DNA from: an uncultured Armatimonadota bacterium
GTDB taxonomy: Bacteria; Armatimonadota; Fimbriimonadia; Fimbriimonadales; Fimbriimonadaceae
Assembly: GCA_903899015.1 (NCBI GenBank)
Contig: CAIUHP010000078.1
Span: 1-64,000, forward strand
Length of the DNA: 64,000 nt
Direction: 5' to 3'
Under the pieces are notes generated by a model. The model did no database searches. It worked only from the letters and a program-made list of their open reading frames with translations, and was not told where the DNA came from. This document shows positions 16,947 through 27,000 of this stretch, one piece after another (the first letter of the stretch is position 1; each line of letters starts with the position of its first letter). The translations under genes were made by a program, and so were the position numbers.

Positions 16947-17576
16947 TTAGAGAGGCTGAGCCTGTGATGTTCCGTAAACATGGATAACTTCCATGCTCCC
17001 GACGATGGCCTGAGAACTGCCGCCGACAATGTAAATACTCGAGCCGTCAAATACGGCGCAGTGGTCGTACCGAGGCTGATCAAGCGGCTCCGCGAATTGC
17101 CATTGGTTGGTTCTAGGATCGTAGACCTCGACAGATGCCGTTGCGTCCATCGACATCCCCCCTAAGACCACGACTCTGCCGTCTCTTAGAGCGACCATTG
17201 CATGACGGGCACGCGGAATGTTCATTGGCGCGACCGCAGTACATGTGCCGGTATTTGAGTCCACGATCATCGCGGAGGTCAGCGGAATTGGCATAACGCC
17301 ATCCGTCGGAGGAGCGCTATAGCCTCCAGAGACCATAATCCTGCCATCGGCCATGCAGACGGATGCAAGCATATATCGAGTGACCGGAAAATCACTGGAA
17401 ACCGACTCTGATGCCAGTGAGATTGTCGCTTTCTTAGTGAGTTTTCCGGTTGCGGAAAGGGCAGTAGGAATGCTCGCAACGATCGCAGCCGTAGCCGCTC
17501 CTAAAATGATTTGCCGCCTCGATATGGCGGACCTTTGATGGGGTGGGCTTGTTTCGTCTTCTTCTTGTTTGGACAT
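16947..17576 (-). CDS. Kelch-repeat protein with twin-Arg-like leader
   Basis: 209 residues. The leader 'ISRRQIILGAATAAIVASIPTALS' has an RR pair and a hydrophobic core, compatible with Tat export. Three to four kelch blades follow ('MADGRIMVSGGYS', 'LRDGRVVVLGGMS', 'FDGSSIYIVGGSS'). That is fewer than the five to seven needed for a closed propeller, so it may dimerise or be shortened. A good Shine-Dalgarno (AAGGAG) precedes the ATG. It is first in a two-gene operon with the Hcp-like gene. Partner and function unknown. Confidence 0.85.
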   Translation of the reverse strand: MSKQEEDETSPPHQRSAISRRQIILGAATAAIVASIPTALSATGKLTKKATISLASESVSSDFPVTRYMLASVCMADGRIMVSGGYSAPPTDGVMPIPLTSAMIVDSNTGTCTAVAPMNIPRARHAMVALRDGRVVVLGGMSMDATASVEVYDPRTNQWQFAEPLDQPRYDHCAVFDGSSIYIVGGSSQAIVGSMEVIHVYGTSQAQPL

Positions 17577-17767
17577 TCAGTTTGGACTCCTTGCGGGGGT
17601 TACATCACTATCCCGTCAGGATTGATACTCAAAAGATCCAAATGGGTATTTCTTGGAGGAAAACGACACTACGTTTCGGTAGAAGCTTGCACCCACTTAT
17701 GTATCGGGGCGATTTTGGTGCATGAAAGACCGTGACCGAGAGCGCATTGGCCTAGACGGGGCCAGAA

Positions 17768-18946
17768 TTAGGCTCCCACACTTGGGAACATGTTGGGCTC
17801 CCAGGTGTGGGTTTTTGGGTTGAAACGGTGGGTGGGTTTGGAGTCTTGGCGGGTACCGTTTCCGTCGACATACTGGGCTTTGATGGGTCGAGATTGACGG
17901 CTAGCGAAGAACGTTCTGGAGTCGATCGAGGTGGTAGTGACGACGTAGTTTGGGGAGATATCGTTCGTGCTGCCGGTGACGGATGTTAGTGATGCATCCT
18001 TGCTCACACCCACCAAAATAGGGTGACCTGCGTTTGGATTTTCGATGATGTTATTGTAGAACCGGGCAGATGTCAAGGGACCGGCTAGGTTTAGAACCGG
18101 CGCTATGTACTCGGTCATGATCTCGTTGTTGATGAGGTAAATCCGTCCGTCGCGTTCGCCTTTTTCTTGGCCGAAATTGATGACACTCTTATTCCCTTTC
18201 ATATCATGGGCTTTTTGGATGACATTGCCTAGAAGGAGAACATTCGAGTGCGGCCGGGTCGTGTCCCAGGACTCAACAAAGTCGAGTTCCCGATTCGAGG
18301 AATCGTGGATCCAACAATACTCGACTCTCACAAAGTGAGCCCGGCTCTTCAGGTTGTGTCCGGTAAGGCAGTCGTGGATATTGCAAAACTGAACGGTAAC
18401 GCTGGTTCCGCCAAGGTAGAGGTTATGATTGTATCCAGGGTCAGCAAAGTCGCCGTTCTTATAGATCTCGCAATGATCGATCCACTGATTAGATGCCGCG
18501 GTCGGATCACCGGGGGTACCGTTCGACATGATTCCCATGTCGTTGTTGTGAATATTGCAGTTGCGGACAGAGCAGTAGTTGGCACTTTGGATGCGGATGC
18601 CCGATCCGTTGTGTGAGCCATTGTGAGCCCCGTAGAGCTCAAGATTCTCAATTGAGACATAGTCGGCACCCGGATTCACTTGAATGATCGCGCGTGGAAC
18701 ATGGCCGATCCCGGAGTAATCGAAGTCGGAGCCATCAATCTTAACGCCGGGTTCTCCTACGATCCGCAGCCGTTTTTTTGTTACGTAGAGAGCGGTTCCC
18801 TTGTAATGATCGGGACTCGGATAGATGTGGATTTCGTCGCCCGCTTGCGCGGCTTCCATGGCGGTTTCGATCCTGGAGTAGACCTTATCGGGTCCGACTT
18901 CAAAGACCGATCGATGAGCAAGGAGCAAAGCCGCAGCGATCAGCAT
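17768..18946 (-). CDS. Secreted right-handed beta-helix protein
   Basis: 392 residues. A signal peptide ('MLIAAALLLAHRSVFEVG') is followed by the DUF1565/pectate-lyase-like entry motif 'YSRIETAMEAAQAGDEIHIYPS', then successive beta-helix coils such as 'RIQSANYCSVRNCNIHNNDMGIM' and 'VTVQFCNIHDCLTGHNLKSRAH'. This fold is used by polysaccharide lyases and glycan-binding proteins. Catalytic residues are not obvious, so enzyme activity is unproven. It is monocistronic, followed on the same strand by the kelch gene after 190 bases. Confidence 0.85.
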   Translation of the reverse strand: MLIAAALLLAHRSVFEVGPDKVYSRIETAMEAAQAGDEIHIYPSPDHYKGTALYVTKKRLRIVGEPGVKIDGSDFDYSGIGHVPRAIIQVNPGADYVSIENLELYGAHNGSHNGSGIRIQSANYCSVRNCNIHNNDMGIMSNGTPGDPTAASNQWIDHCEIYKNGDFADPGYNHNLYLGGTSVTVQFCNIHDCLTGHNLKSRAHFVRVEYCWIHDSSNRELDFVESWDTTRPHSNVLLLGNVIQKAHDMKGNKSVINFGQEKGERDGRIYLINNEIMTEYIAPVLNLAGPLTSARFYNNIIENPNAGHPILVGVSKDASLTSVTGSTNDISPNYVVTTTSIDSRTFFASRQSRPIKAQYVDGNGTRQDSKPTHRFNPKTHTWEPNMFPSVGA

Positions 18947-19025
18947 AAGGTGTGTGCCTCGTAAAGGAAGGAGAGCAGTTGGATCTTCCGAACCTATTCA
19001 AAAGATCCAACCACTCTCAGCGCGT

Positions 19026-19757
19026 TTAGCTTAAGCCTTTGGACTTGAAGAACTCGAAACTCTCTCGAACCGCTTCGATCGGATCGCCAGGAGACTCATC
19101 AAGCTCGATCGAGCCGTACTCGACACCCGCCGCGAGACAGGCAGGAATGATGGCATCCCAATCAAGAATGCCTTGACCGGCTGGACGCCACTGAGGAGTC
19201 TTGCTCGGATCGTAGTCCTTGAGGTGGACCATAGGCGTTCGGTCCGCGAATTTCTGAATGTATTCGACTGGGTCCGCGCCGCCAATATGGACCCATGCAA
19301 GGTCAAGTTGGGCCTTGAGGATATCGGGGCTCGTAGCACCGTAAAGAGCGACTAAACCGTCAGTTGCAAACTCAAATGCGTGGTTGTGATATCCCAGTTG
19401 AAGTCCCTGGCTCTTCAGCATTTGGCCAATCGGTTGCAGTTCTCGTCCAAATGCATCCCATCCGTCCTTGTAGTGTGCTTCGCCAATCCAGGGGACGACT
19501 GCGGTTTCGATCCCCATCGTTTTGCAGTTAGCAACCACTTCGTCAAAGTCGTCACGCATTTGCTCAAAGCCAATATGGCCCGCGCTGAACTTGAGGCCAC
19601 GCTCATCTAGCATGCTCTTCCACTCGGCGGCTGATTTGTCGTAGTAGCCGGCAAATTCGACGTACTTCAGGCCGATTTCGGCGACTTTGTCCAAGGTACC
19701 GGTCAAGTCCTGCGCGAGTGCGTCTCGCAAGGTGTAAAGCTGAAGTGAGATCCTCAT
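19026..19757 (-). CDS. Sugar phosphate isomerase/epimerase (AP endonuclease 2 fold)
   Basis: 243 residues of the xylose-isomerase-like TIM barrel family. The start 'MRISLQLYTLRDAL' is typical, as are 'EIGLKYVEFAGYY', 'LGYHNHAFEF' with a metal-binding His/Glu, 'LDLAWVHIGG' (Asp) and 'MVHLKDYD'. Such proteins isomerise or epimerise keto sugars or inosose in cytosolic catabolism. A paralogue is at 46057-46809. A CATAAT -10 on the minus strand lies eight bases before the start, so the message may be nearly leaderless. Confidence 0.92.
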   Translation of the reverse strand: MRISLQLYTLRDALAQDLTGTLDKVAEIGLKYVEFAGYYDKSAAEWKSMLDERGLKFSAGHIGFEQMRDDFDEVVANCKTMGIETAVVPWIGEAHYKDGWDAFGRELQPIGQMLKSQGLQLGYHNHAFEFATDGLVALYGATSPDILKAQLDLAWVHIGGADPVEYIQKFADRTPMVHLKDYDPSKTPQWRPAGQGILDWDAIIPACLAAGVEYGSIELDESPGDPIEAVRESFEFFKSKGLS

Positions 19758-19813
19758 TTGTAGGGATTATGGATCAACTTTGGCACGGTTGGATGCCCTT
19801 GAATGCACGAAAC

Positions 19814-19854
19814 AAAAAACCCCTCGTTCCCAATTTCGAATCGGAAGCGAGGGG
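19814..19854 (-). terminator. Rho-independent terminator of the gene at 19874
   Basis: On the minus strand CCCCTCG...CGAGGGG closes a hairpin that is followed directly by TTTTTTG. It lies 20 bases past the stop of the Pro/Lys-rich protein gene. Confidence 0.85.
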
Positions 19855-19873
19855 CTCAATTCTGGCTTTGCCT

Positions 19874-20164
19874 TTACGGTGCAGCTGGCTTATTCTCAGC
19901 CGGTTTATCCTCAGTCTTACCAGTTGGTTTGGAATCCTTGGGCTTTACATCGGCGGCCGGATTGTGAGCTTTCATCGGGCTGTTGCCAGGAGGGGTTGTA
20001 GGAGCCCCGGGCATCTTCGTAGGCGGGCCGGTCTTCTTGATGATCGTGAGTGGGACATCCTCTTGTGCCTTATCACTCTGCATGGTTGTATAAACCACGA
20101 AGCCTGAGGCACCAATTGCAAGTAGAGTTCCGACGATGACAAGCGGCTTTGCTGAATTTTTCAT
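19874..20164 (-). CDS. Small membrane-anchored Pro/Lys-rich protein
   Basis: About 96 residues from the ATG at 20164. One N-terminal hydrophobic helix (about 6-26) anchors or exports the protein. The remainder is disordered, rich in Pro, Lys and Ala, with 'PPTKMPGAPTTPPGNSP' as the densest part. No family recognised. It is downstream of the zinc-ribbon/TPR gene with a 78-base gap, and ends with a strong terminator. Confidence 0.65.
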   Translation of the reverse strand: MKNSAKPLVIVGTLLAIGASGFVVYTTMQSDKAQEDVPLTIIKKTGPPTKMPGAPTTPPGNSPMKAHNPAADVKPKDSKPTGKTEDKPAENKPAAP

Positions 20165-20242
20165 GATTGAAAATGAAGCCCACACAGTTGAGGGTATGGA
20201 TGTTTATACCCCCTGTCGGTGGACTTCGTCTCAAAGATGCTT

Positions 20243-21337
20243 TTACTGCCCGGTAGTGGTTGGCAGAGTGCTGTCACCTGAACTGGTCTGGGGTGGAGGA
20301 TTGGTTCCCAAGTCAACATTCACCTTAGTCGGCCATTCGTTTTGGAGAATGTAGTTGATCCACGCGTCAGGCGAATCCGCCTTTTGCTGCCATTCAGGCG
20401 TCTGAGTCTCTGCGAGTCGAGAGCGAGAAACGTCCGCGGTATAGCTAAGCTTGCCCGCGCGATTCGATCGAATGGTCACCATGGGTACGTCGGGCGAGAG
20501 TTCCAAACCCGATTTCGCCAAGATCGCCCCAATCTTTCGTTCGTCTTCGTCCACGTTCGATGTGTAGGTTAGGGTGAGGCTCTTCGTGCGCGGATCCAAC
20601 ATTGCACTAACCAAGTGGCTTCCCATCGCACTTTTATCGCTGATGAGTTGGAAGAGGTCATGGTCTTCAGATGAATTGGCAGGGGGTGCCACCGGAACCG
20701 TGTTATCCACCGGAGGAAGCGCCTGAGCATTGTCCAGTTGTTTATTAATGGTCTGGTTTGTGGCGGTGCTTACAGGAACCATGTCAGGGGTCGCCTTGAT
20801 CGGGGTCGAAACAACGGCTGGCTCTGAAACACCTGCAAACTTGCCGTGTCGAGCAGCATAAATCACCACGAGCAGAAGCACGATAGCGACTCCACTTAGC
20901 ATTCCGACTTTATTGATCGGCGCTTGACGACTTTCTGGCAAGCCAAGTTGTTCGATAGAAGAGATATGATCTCGCTCCTTGATTTGTTCCCGAACATCCT
21001 CGATTTTTTGAAGGTCGTTTGGCGATGTTGGATCGAGATCCAGGGCCAGCTCAAACCATTGGGCAGCCTGGTCCAGGAGGCCTTGGTCGCTGTAAATATC
21101 TCCGAGCAAGGAATGAGCGGCGACCGAATTCGGGAAACGCTTGAGCACGCTGAGGCATAAATCTTCAGCGGCTCGGAACTCTCCTCGCATCCGGAGCAGA
21201 TTGGCCCGGGCCAGTTCGGCGTCAAAGTTACTACTCATCGGATCAACGTCTCGAGGTGCCCCCAATTGAGCCCCACATTCTGGGCATACCGATAGCCCGT
21301 TGCTGACATCCGCTTGACACAGGTTACAGATTCTCAT
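20243..21337 (-). CDS. Zinc-ribbon, TPR and single-pass membrane protein
   Basis: About 364 residues from the ATG at 21337. The protein opens with a zinc ribbon 'CNLCQADVSNGLSVCPECG' (two CxxC pairs), followed by TPR-like helices ('AAEDLCLSVLKRFPNSVAAHSLLGDIY', 'AAQWFELALDLDP'), one transmembrane helix ('VGMLSGVAIVLLLVVIYAA'), a Pro/Thr/Val-rich linker and a C-terminal extracytoplasmic domain. Longer starts would overlap dut. The start is seven bases after the dut stop, so they are probably co-transcribed. Likely an envelope-stress or scaffold protein; function unknown. Confidence 0.8.
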   Translation of the reverse strand: MRICNLCQADVSNGLSVCPECGAQLGAPRDVDPMSSNFDAELARANLLRMRGEFRAAEDLCLSVLKRFPNSVAAHSLLGDIYSDQGLLDQAAQWFELALDLDPTSPNDLQKIEDVREQIKERDHISSIEQLGLPESRQAPINKVGMLSGVAIVLLLVVIYAARHGKFAGVSEPAVVSTPIKATPDMVPVSTATNQTINKQLDNAQALPPVDNTVPVAPPANSSEDHDLFQLISDKSAMGSHLVSAMLDPRTKSLTLTYTSNVDEDERKIGAILAKSGLELSPDVPMVTIRSNRAGKLSYTADVSRSRLAETQTPEWQQKADSPDAWINYILQNEWPTKVNVDLGTNPPPQTSSGDSTLPTTTGQ

Positions 21338-21344
21338 GTTGCGA

Positions 21345-21782
21345 TTACCGTCCCGTGCTGCCAAATCCGCCATTGCCGCGCTGAGTTTCATCAAGTTCGT
21401 TCACCAAGATCAAGGTGGCTTTTACGACTGGGCTCAGTACAAGCTGCCCAATTCGCTCGCCCTGTTTAAATTGGACTGCTTCCGAGCCAAAATTGATCAA
21501 GATGAGCTTCACTTCCCCCCTGTAGTCTGAGTCGATAGTCCCGGGGGTGTTCACCATCGATATGCCGTGTTTGAATGCAAGACCGGAACGAGGGCGAACC
21601 TGTGCTTCGTATCCAATCGGAACCGCGATCCGTACGCCCGTCGCGACCATTTTTCGCTCCATCGGTTGAAGTTCAAAGTCTTCGGAACAGCAAAGATCCA
21701 GCCCGGCGGCGCCTTCCGTCTGGTACGTTGGCATCGTAGCGGAATCAGAAAGCATAATCGGAACTTCAACGGAGTCAATCAC
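21345..21782 (-). CDS. dut: dUTP diphosphatase
   Basis: Hydrolyses dUTP to dUMP and pyrophosphate, keeping uracil out of DNA and supplying dTMP synthesis. All five trimeric dUTPase motifs are visible: '[11 protein letters not shown]' (1), '[11 protein letters not shown]' (2), '[14 protein letters not shown]' (3, with the catalytic Asp), '[12 protein letters not shown]' (4) and the C-terminal '[11 protein letters not shown]' (5, Arg finger). Its 145 residues are the standard length. The start is GTG. It is divergent from pxpB with 52 bases between. Confidence 0.97.
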   Translation of the reverse strand: MIDSVEVPIMLSDSATMPTYQTEGAAGLDLCCSEDFELQPMERKMVATGVRIAVPIGYEAQVRPRSGLAFKHGISMVNTPGTIDSDYRGEVKLILINFGSEAVQFKQGERIGQLVLSPVVKATLILVNELDETQRGNGGFGSTGR

Positions 21783-21834
21783 AGGGATAAGTTACACCGT
21801 TCGTGCCCATTTTCGTCATATTCCTTGAAGAGAT

Positions 21835-22467
21835 ATGAAAGCCGAGCCACTTGGAGACTCCGCCTTGATCCTACGGGAACTCTCGCGCCCAGCTTATGAA
21901 GTCGCGGCAGCCATCCAGCTTGCCTCCATTCCAGGCGTGATCGAGGCAGTAGCAAGCTATGAGTCGGTCGGCATCTACTTCGATCCGGATAAGTTCGATA
22001 TTAAGGCTTTGTTGGCCTTCAAGCCTGAGGGTCATTCACAATCCGGCAAGGCTTACGTCGTCCCCGTTTACTACGAACTAGGCGAAGATCTTGGTGAGGT
22101 GGCAGGAGCAACTGGATTGTCGACGGAAGAAGTGATACGCCTCCACACTTCCGTCTCATATAAGTGTTACGCAGTGGGATTTTGCCCCGGCTTTCCTTAC
22201 CTTGGATATTTGCCTGAGGCTCTCGCAAGCATTCCTCGTCGTCCCTCACCACGAGTGCGGATCCATCCTGGTTCGGTCGCGATTGCGGGTCGGCAAACCG
22301 GGATCTATCCGATCGAGCGCCCGGGCGGTTGGTCGATTTTGGGGCGAACTCCACTTTGCATCGCAGATGTGGAAAGCGCATACTTTCCGATAGCAGCGGG
22401 CGACGAAGTTCAGTTCCGTGCGATCGATCGGGCGGAGTATGACGACCTGGTCGGGAATCGGTTATGA
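21835..22467 (+). CDS. pxpB: 5-oxoprolinase subunit PxpB
   Basis: Formerly KipI-like. Together with PxpC it phosphorylates 5-oxoproline (pyroglutamate) before ring opening by PxpA. The 210 residues contain the family motifs 'EPLGDSALIL' at the start and 'YAVGFCPGFPYLGYL', 'PRPSPRVRIHPGSVAIAG' and 'YPIERPGGWSILGRTP' in the CT_C_D domain. The stop overlaps the pxpA start (ATGA). Gene order is B-A-C. Confidence 0.95.
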   Translation: MKAEPLGDSALILRELSRPAYEVAAAIQLASIPGVIEAVASYESVGIYFDPDKFDIKALLAFKPEGHSQSGKAYVVPVYYELGEDLGEVAGATGLSTEEVIRLHTSVSYKCYAVGFCPGFPYLGYLPEALASIPRRPSPRVRIHPGSVAIAGRQTGIYPIERPGGWSILGRTPLCIADVESAYFPIAAGDEVQFRAIDRAEYDDLVGNRL

Positions 22468-23249
22468 CGGTATCGCAAATCGTAGGGCGCAAAACGATTG
22501 ATCTCAACGTCGACATCGGCGAGGGGTTCCCTTTTGATCGCGACCTCCTCCGATTCGCGAGTTCGGCAAACGTATGTTGTGGCGCCCATTCAGGGTCCCT
22601 GGAATTAACGCGAGAAACCATCGATCTCTGTTTGACTCAACGCGTACGCGTCGGTGCCCACCCTGGATATCCCGATCGTGAATCGATGGGAAGACTCGCA
22701 ATGAAAAGTGGCCAGGAGAGGATCTACTTAAAAAGCATTTTCGATCAGATGATCCAGTTCAAGCAGTATTGCGAGCCTGCTTACATGAAGCCTCATGGAG
22801 CTTTCTACGGCGACACCGCCATCGTCTTGCCCGCAAATTGGCGAACAGCGATCCGACAAGTCCCTCCCCCCGCCAGTGCTTACGAAGCGGGTGGACTTTA
22901 TCTCGCTCAATTCCCAGGGATTCAGTCGCTCACGCTCCTTCTACGCATCAACAAACTTCCTTTGATGGGTCTGAATGCGACGGCACACAAGGAAATCGCA
23001 TCAAGGGCGGGTACGAACTTAATTAAGGAAGGCTTTGGCGATCGAGGCTATTTGTCAAACGGAACCTTGATTCCGCGAGGCAGCATTGGCGCAATGCTAG
23101 CCACTGATGACGCAATCAAGGAACAGGTCTTGCGATTGGCTCCTGAAGTAGATTCGATCTGTTTGCATGGCGACACGCCCCATTGCTTGCAATATGCCGA
23201 ATTGGTTTTCAAAACCCTAGTCGACTCTGGCTACGGTGTGGGAATTTGA
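22464..23249 (+). CDS. pxpA: 5-oxoprolinase subunit PxpA
   Basis: LamB/YcsF family deacetylase-like barrel that hydrolyses phosphorylated 5-oxoproline to glutamate. The 'DLNVDIGEGF' start, 'NVCCGAHSGS', 'RVGAHPGYPDRESMGR', 'YMKPHGAFY' and 'CLHGDTP' are the conserved metal- and substrate-binding motifs. It is coupled by 4-base overlaps at both ends (ATGA and TTGA). About 261 residues is the family norm. Confidence 0.96.
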   Translation: MTVSQIVGRKTIDLNVDIGEGFPFDRDLLRFASSANVCCGAHSGSLELTRETIDLCLTQRVRVGAHPGYPDRESMGRLAMKSGQERIYLKSIFDQMIQFKQYCEPAYMKPHGAFYGDTAIVLPANWRTAIRQVPPPASAYEAGGLYLAQFPGIQSLTLLLRINKLPLMGLNATAHKEIASRAGTNLIKEGFGDRGYLSNGTLIPRGSIGAMLATDDAIKEQVLRLAPEVDSICLHGDTPHCLQYAELVFKTLVDSGYGVGI

Positions 23250-24073
23250 ACCTGACCTTAATTCAGAAATTCGGATTTGCGGAAGTTGTTGGCCCAGCTA
23301 TCGTTGGTCAGAGAAAGTTCGGAGTTCCGGTCGGAGGTGCATTTGACATTGAGTCGCACGAGCTGGCGAATGGGTTGGTGGGAGTAGACGCGGGAGCTCC
23401 TGTTTGGGAACTCGGAATGGCGCAGGCAAGATTTCGGTGTGAAATGCCAGGCTCGGTTTCTGTTATAGGTGCGCTCGCTAAGGTTCTAAAGTCCGACTCG
23501 GAGTGGGATAGTAATTCGGTCTTTGGAGTGGCTTCGGGCGAAGAATTTGTCGTTCAAGCTCCTTCAACCGGGGCTCGGGTTTATGTTGCATGGTCCCCGA
23601 TGCTTCGATCAGACGCGTCCCCACGCCGATTAATGGAAGCTCCTATGAGCGTTGCCGATCGAAATCACCTCCGAATCGTGCCAGGTCCTCAGTCAGAGTT
23701 GTTTGACTTAGGTTTATTGAAAAGAGGATTTACGGTGAGTCGAACGGGCAACCGGGTCGGAGTTCGACTCGATGAATCCATAGGTGCCCACAAAATCGAC
23801 TTACCGAGCGAACCTCAATGTGTGGGTGCGATCCAAGTCTCCAACGACGGCACACCGATCATCATCGGTCCCGACGGCCCCACCATCGGTGGCTATCCCA
23901 AAATCGGAGTCGTCATTACCAGCGACCTGAGCCGGGTGGGTCAATTGAGGCCCGGTGAATCGGTCGCGTTCGAACCTGTCAGCCTCGAACAAGCTCGTGA
24001 CATCAACACCGAGGCTCGTAAAGCCTTCAATAAGCGGCTGAGTCTTTTGCGACTAAGTTTAGGATCCTTGTGA
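23246..24073 (+). CDS. pxpC: 5-oxoprolinase subunit PxpC, TTG start
   Basis: Formerly KipA; second half of the ATP-dependent oxoproline kinase (CT_A_B domain). 'GFAEVVGPAIVGQRKFGVPVGGAFD', 'DAGAPVWELGM' and 'DGPTIGGYPKIGVVITSDL' are diagnostic. The frame is open upstream to 23183, but the start must be the TTG at 23246, which overlaps the pxpA stop as TTGA and begins where similarity begins, giving 275 residues. Ends 12 bases from the convergent uvrA stop. Confidence 0.94.
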   Translation: MNLTLIQKFGFAEVVGPAIVGQRKFGVPVGGAFDIESHELANGLVGVDAGAPVWELGMAQARFRCEMPGSVSVIGALAKVLKSDSEWDSNSVFGVASGEEFVVQAPSTGARVYVAWSPMLRSDASPRRLMEAPMSVADRNHLRIVPGPQSELFDLGLLKRGFTVSRTGNRVGVRLDESIGAHKIDLPSEPQCVGAIQVSNDGTPIIIGPDGPTIGGYPKIGVVITSDLSRVGQLRPGESVAFEPVSLEQARDINTEARKAFNKRLSLLRLSLGSL

Positions 24074-24085
24074 CGGACCTAATGG

Positions 24086-27000
24086 TCAGCTTTTCTTCTT
24101 CTTGCCGTATGACGCTTTGGTTTCAGCCGCTAAGAGTAGGGCTGGTTTTCGATCAATTTCCCTTTGGAAAATCTCGGCCAAGTAGCGCCCGGTATGACTC
24201 TGTGGCACTTTCGCCACTTCCTCAGGCGTACCCGTTGCCACGACATTTCCGCCTGCGTTGCCACCTTCCGGTCCCATGTCGATGAGATAATCGGCGGTCT
24301 TGATCACGTCGAGGTTGTGTTCGATAACAAGGACCGTATTGCCCTGCTCCACGAGTCGGTGAAGGACCGCGAGCAGCTTCTTCACGTCCTCAAAATGAAG
24401 TCCGGTTGTGGGCTCGTCAAGGATATAGATCGTATTTCCCGTCGATCGCTTCGAGAGTTCGGCGGCCAGTTTGATACGCTGGGCTTCGCCTCCCGACAGA
24501 GTCGTAGCCGGCTGACCCATTCGAATATAACCCAGGCCAACTTCTTGAAGGGTCTCTAGCTTTCGGAAGATCTTAGGAATGGGTTTGAAGTATTCGCAGG
24601 CATCGTCAATTGTCATGCCAAGCACTTCGGAGATGTTCTTGCCTTTATATTTGACTTCCAACGTTTCGCGGTTATAGCGCTTCCCTTTGCACACTTCGCA
24701 AGGAACATACACGTCAGGCAAGAAGACCATTTCGATCTTGAGAACGCCGTCACCCTTGCAGGCTTCACATCGCCCGCCTTTCACGTTGAAACTAAATCGA
24801 CCGTTTTTATATCCACGAATCTTGGCGTCTTGAGTCATCGCAAAGAGTTCGCGAATCATGTCAAAAGTGCCGGTGTAAGTTGCAGGATTCGACCGAGGGG
24901 TTCGCCCAATCGGAGACTGGTCGATGTCGATAACCTTGTCAAAATGGTCGAGGCCGGTAACGCCGTCGTGAGGTTCCCAGACGGTACGTGTTCCGTACAC
25001 TTCGTACATCAAGCGCGGAAAGAGGGTGTCCTGAATCAGCGTTGATTTACCGGAACCCGAAACACCGGTGACACATACGAAGAGGCCAAGCGGAATCTCA
25101 ATGTTGACGTTCTTGAGGTTATTGCCTCGAGCATTCTGAATCTTGATCCACTTGGGAGACAGAGTGACGGTCGTGCCTTTAGCGCCCTTTTTCGTACTCT
25201 TGGCTGGTTTGTCGATCACGAGATTATCGAATTTGCCAGAAGGCAATCGACGAGTGGTCGGAATCTCAATCTGCATCTCGCCGGTTAGATACTTCGCAGT
25301 TACCGCTTCGCTCTTGAGAAATTCCGCGACGGTTCCTTGGGCAACGATGAATCCACCGTGCTCTCCTGCACCAGGCCCCAGTTCCATAAGGTGGTCCGCC
25401 GCCATCATCGTCTCTTCGTCATGCTCCACAACGAGAACAGTGTTCCCAAGGTCGCGTAGTCGAACCAGGGTCTCGATCAGCTTGCGGTTATCCCGCTGAT
25501 GGAGTCCGATGGAAGGTTCGTCCAATATGTAAAGACAGCCCATTAGGCCCGAACCGATCTGAGTGGCAAGCCGGATGCGCTGAGCCTCTCCACCCGCTAG
25601 GGTGCGAGCATTTCGATCGAGCGTGAGGTAGCCCAAACCGACGTCGGTCAGGAATCGAAGTCGCTCGATAATCTCTTTAACAGCCCGCTCGCCAATCGCC
25701 ATCTGGCGTTTGTTCAGTTTGCTTGCGAGCCCAGAGAAGAACAGATAGGCTTCGTCGATCGCGAGAGTCGTGACGTGAGACATGTCTCGATCGCCAACCT
25801 TAACGCTGAGAGATTCCGGCTTGAGTCGCTTGCCCTTACAAACCGGGCAAGGCTTTGTCGACATGTACTGATCAAGGTCGCCCTTAACCCACTCACTTTC
25901 CGTGTTCTCGTACCGTTTGCGAAGCGCGCCCAGCACGCCGTCCCACTTGGTCTGGAAACTTCGCTCTCCTCGCGAGTACTTCATCTTGACGGTGATGGCA
26001 TCGGGCAGGCCGTTCCACACCGCAGCCATTCCTTCTTCCGGAATTTGGTTGATCGGTAATTTAGCGTCGAAACCCATTTTGAGTCCGACCGCATCCAACA
26101 TTTCCGGCCACCAATCTTTAACTTCTCCGGACTTATAAACGAACGGCAGAATGCCGCCATCGCGAAGTGATTTTGTGTGATCGGGAGCGACTAACTCGGG
26201 GTCAAATTCTGTTTTTGTACCGAGACCGGTGCATTCTGGGCAAGCTCCGTAAGGTGAGTTGAATGAGAACATTCTCGGTTCTAACTCGGGTAGCGAATAG
26301 CCACAGACCGCACAGGAATAGCTTTCAGAGAATAGGAGGTCCACGACTCCTTCTTGCTTGTCGGCCTGCTGCTCACTTTGTTGCGCGGCCAGCATCTTGG
26401 CCATTTCTGGAAGTTCCGTTCCCTTCGGAATTTCAATGGATAGCGTTACGAGCCCCTTACCCATCTTCAGAGCCGCTTCGATGGAGTCAGAAAGACGACG
26501 CTCGATTCCATCTTTGACGACGATACGGTCGACAATCACTTCGATGGTGTGCTGCTTATAGCGATCCATCGGAATGTCATCGGTTACTTCGTAGGTCTGT
26601 CCATCCACCCGCACACGGACATATCCCGCTTTATTGATATCCGTCAGAACCGATTTGTATTCGCCTTTTCGACCACGAATAACGGGGGCTAGAACTTGTA
26701 ATTTGGTTCCGTCAGGAAGGGACTTGGCGATGTCAACGATTTGGTCGGTCGATTGACGCTCAATTGGTCCATGGCCGTTGATACAGTACGGGGTACCCAC
26801 TCGAGCAAACAGGATTCGAAGGTAGTCGTAGATCTCGGTAACGGTTCCAACCGTAGACCGTGGATTCTTGCTCGCACTCTTCTGATCGATAGAGACAGCG
26901 GGGGAGAGACCGTCGATGTGGTCAACATCAGGCTTATCCATTTGCCCAAGGAACTGACGGGCGTAGGCGCTGAGCGACTCCACGTACCGTCGCTGACCTT

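Noticed and set aside
16476-17576. T6SS locus
   Set aside because: Only the Hcp-like gene is present; no sheath, spike, baseplate or ClpV gene is seen.
22019-22621. 200-codon minus-strand ORF across pxpB/pxpA
   Set aside because: Antisense to two clear enzyme genes.
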